NCBI GenBank assembly: GCA_046704565.1
Contig: JBJKRP010000071.1
Span: 1 to 6,066, forward strand
Direction of reading: 5' to 3'
Origin: FEN-1297 sp046704565
Lineage (GTDB): Bacteria > Bacteroidota > Ignavibacteria > Ignavibacteriales > Ignavibacteriaceae
Length of the DNA: 6,066 nucleotides
Shown: piece by piece, positions 5,646 through 6,066 of the stretch
Layout of the letters: every line of letters begins with the position of its first letter
Numbering within the stretch: position 1 is the stretch's first letter
The notes under the pieces: generated by a model
What the model saw: the letters and a program-made list of their open reading frames with translations, nothing else
Told to the model about the DNA's origin: nothing
Database searches by the model: none
Position numbers and translations under genes: made by a program

Positions 5646-5690
5646 AACCGTCTAAGCCAAAGGCTTACAGGTACGATGGTTCTAATTTTT
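5646..5690 (+). terminator. Possible intrinsic terminator of the reductase gene
   Basis: TAAGCC (5653-5658) pairs perfectly with GGCTTA (5662-5667) around AAA. An outer stem AACCGTC (5646-5652) pairs with GATGGTT (5675-5681) with one G-T wobble, leaving a seven-base bulge on the 3' side. T5 follows at 5686-5690. The bulge and the four bases between stem and T-run weaken the case, so this could instead be part of a decayed repeat. Confidence 0.4.
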
Positions 5691-5737
5691 ATGCAGACTT
5701 ATATAACTTGAGTTGAAATACATTAGCTGCCATAATT

Positions 5738-5752
5738 AACCTTGTAGAGGTT
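5738..5752. repeat. Short hairpin with GTA loop
   Basis: AACCTT (5738-5743) pairs with GAGGTT (5747-5752), including one G-T wobble, around GTA. Flanking ATT and AAT can extend it past a single G bulge. The downstream context TTGAATTGTTGTAAA follows it. Confidence 0.4.
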
Positions 5753-5921
5753 GAATTGTTGTAAAGATCATTATAGCTGTTTATTTATTACTGTCAGATA
5801 TCATCTGCGGATCAGGCGACACGTATATCAGGTCTGTTCGTTTTATTTGTTTGAGATTAAATGTATTTTTGCAAAGTATCCTAATTTTTCTAAAAGACAG
5901 CCGGTACCTGCTTTTGAAGTT

Positions 5922-6035
5922 ATGCCAAATAATACACGCGGAGAATTTGTTAAGGATGACCTTGACCTGCTTCTTAAAAGTAAATCTCCGAAAACAAAAC
6001 GGGACATAGAATCCATGATATCAATTAAATTATAA
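5922..6035 (+). CDS. Hypothetical short protein or gene remnant upstream of the DNA glycosylase gene
   Basis: From ATG 5922 a 37-residue, strongly charged peptide is encoded (MPNNTRGEFVKDDLDLLLKS, then a Lys-rich stretch ending MISIKL). I do not recognise it. The amphipathic run EFVKDDLDLLLKSK and absence of Cys look protein-like, unlike the Cys-rich residues encoded before about 5855 in the same frame. No clear Shine-Dalgarno site precedes the ATG. The frame stays open upstream to 5751, with TTG at 5847 as another possible start, so it may instead be the 3' end of a decayed gene. The stop is eight bases before the next start, an operon-like spacing. Whether it is expressed is open. Confidence 0.35.
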   Translation: MPNNTRGEFVKDDLDLLLKSKSPKTKRDIESMISIKL

Positions 6036-6043
6036 GAGGTGTT

Positions 6044-6066
6044 ATGCCGGAGTTACCCGATCTAAC
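6044..6066 (+). CDS. Fpg/Nei-family DNA glycosylase, first eight codons only (3' end outside window)
   Basis: The frame begins MPELPDL and runs off the window. Fpg (MutM) and Nei glycosylases start with the near-invariant MPELPE-type sequence. After Met removal Pro2 is the Schiff-base nucleophile that attacks C1' of the damaged nucleotide, and Glu3 is the proton donor/acceptor; both are present. These enzymes excise oxidised bases such as 8-oxoguanine (Fpg) or oxidised pyrimidines (Nei) and cut the strand by beta/delta elimination. AGAGGTG (6035-6041) just before the ATG at 6044 is a plausible ribosome binding site. Which subfamily (mutM, nei or a divergent paralogue) cannot be told from so little, so no symbol is given. 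Confidence 0.75.

Larger units (their letters stand above)
5577..5921. other. Gap with three hairpins and no supported gene
   Basis: After the reductase stop the sequence is A+T-rich with short G+C-rich hairpins at 5591-5607, 5646-5681 and 5738-5752. A frame is open from TTG 5751, but that codon lies inside the last hairpin and the first 35 or so encoded residues are Cys/His/Arg-rich and unlike a protein start. I see no RNA gene. Confidence 0.55.

Noticed and set aside
5751..5921. Upstream part of the frame ending at 6035, starting at TTG 5751
   Set aside because: The TTG lies in a hairpin, has no ribosome binding site, and the encoded residues are Cys/His/Arg-rich and not protein-like.

Overview
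The window comes from a flagellated bacterium of moderate G+C content. The flagellar genes alone do not fix the phylum. Two things lean towards the Bacteroidota/Ignavibacteriota side: the truncated last gene begins MPELPDL, a form of the Fpg/Nei start I associate with that group, and there are C-n/TAC/G-n type intergenic hairpins. This is a weak inference. No tRNA, rRNA, transposase or CRISPR array was found.

Bases 1-3895 are the hook-assembly part of a flagellar cluster, all on the + strand: the 3' end of fliK (hook-length control), flgD (hook cap/scaffold), a small conserved 'flagellar operon protein' of the TIGR02530/PF12611 type, and flgE (hook subunit). The first three are packed tightly (10-base gap, then a TAATG overlap). 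flgE sits behind a 132-base leader with a hairpin and a very strong Shine-Dalgarno site, and the block is closed by a textbook intrinsic terminator. Together these proteins cap, build and measure the hook. FlgE is long (556 aa) and its middle looks like two tandem copies of a D2-type domain.

Bases 3896-4604 contain no convincing gene but a lot of structure: a 9-bp inverted repeat, a degenerate tandem array of about eleven units with a clear 21-base period (each typical unit carrying GGAA...TTCC), several perfect hairpins, and a sigma70-like promoter (TTGCCC-16-TATAAT) with a long stem-loop in the presumed 5' leader of the next gene. The 21-base array is the most unusual feature of the window.

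Bases 4605-5576 encode an aldo/keto reductase very like E. coli YajO, with all four catalytic residues. Its normal start codon seems to have been lost (AAG where the family has ATG) and translation probably begins three codons later at GTG. Bases 5577-5921 hold three hairpins and no supported gene. A short, unrecognised reading frame (about 5922-6035) then runs up to a gene cut by the window edge at 6044, whose first eight codons carry the catalytic Pro2-Glu3 signature of Fpg/Nei DNA glycosylases.
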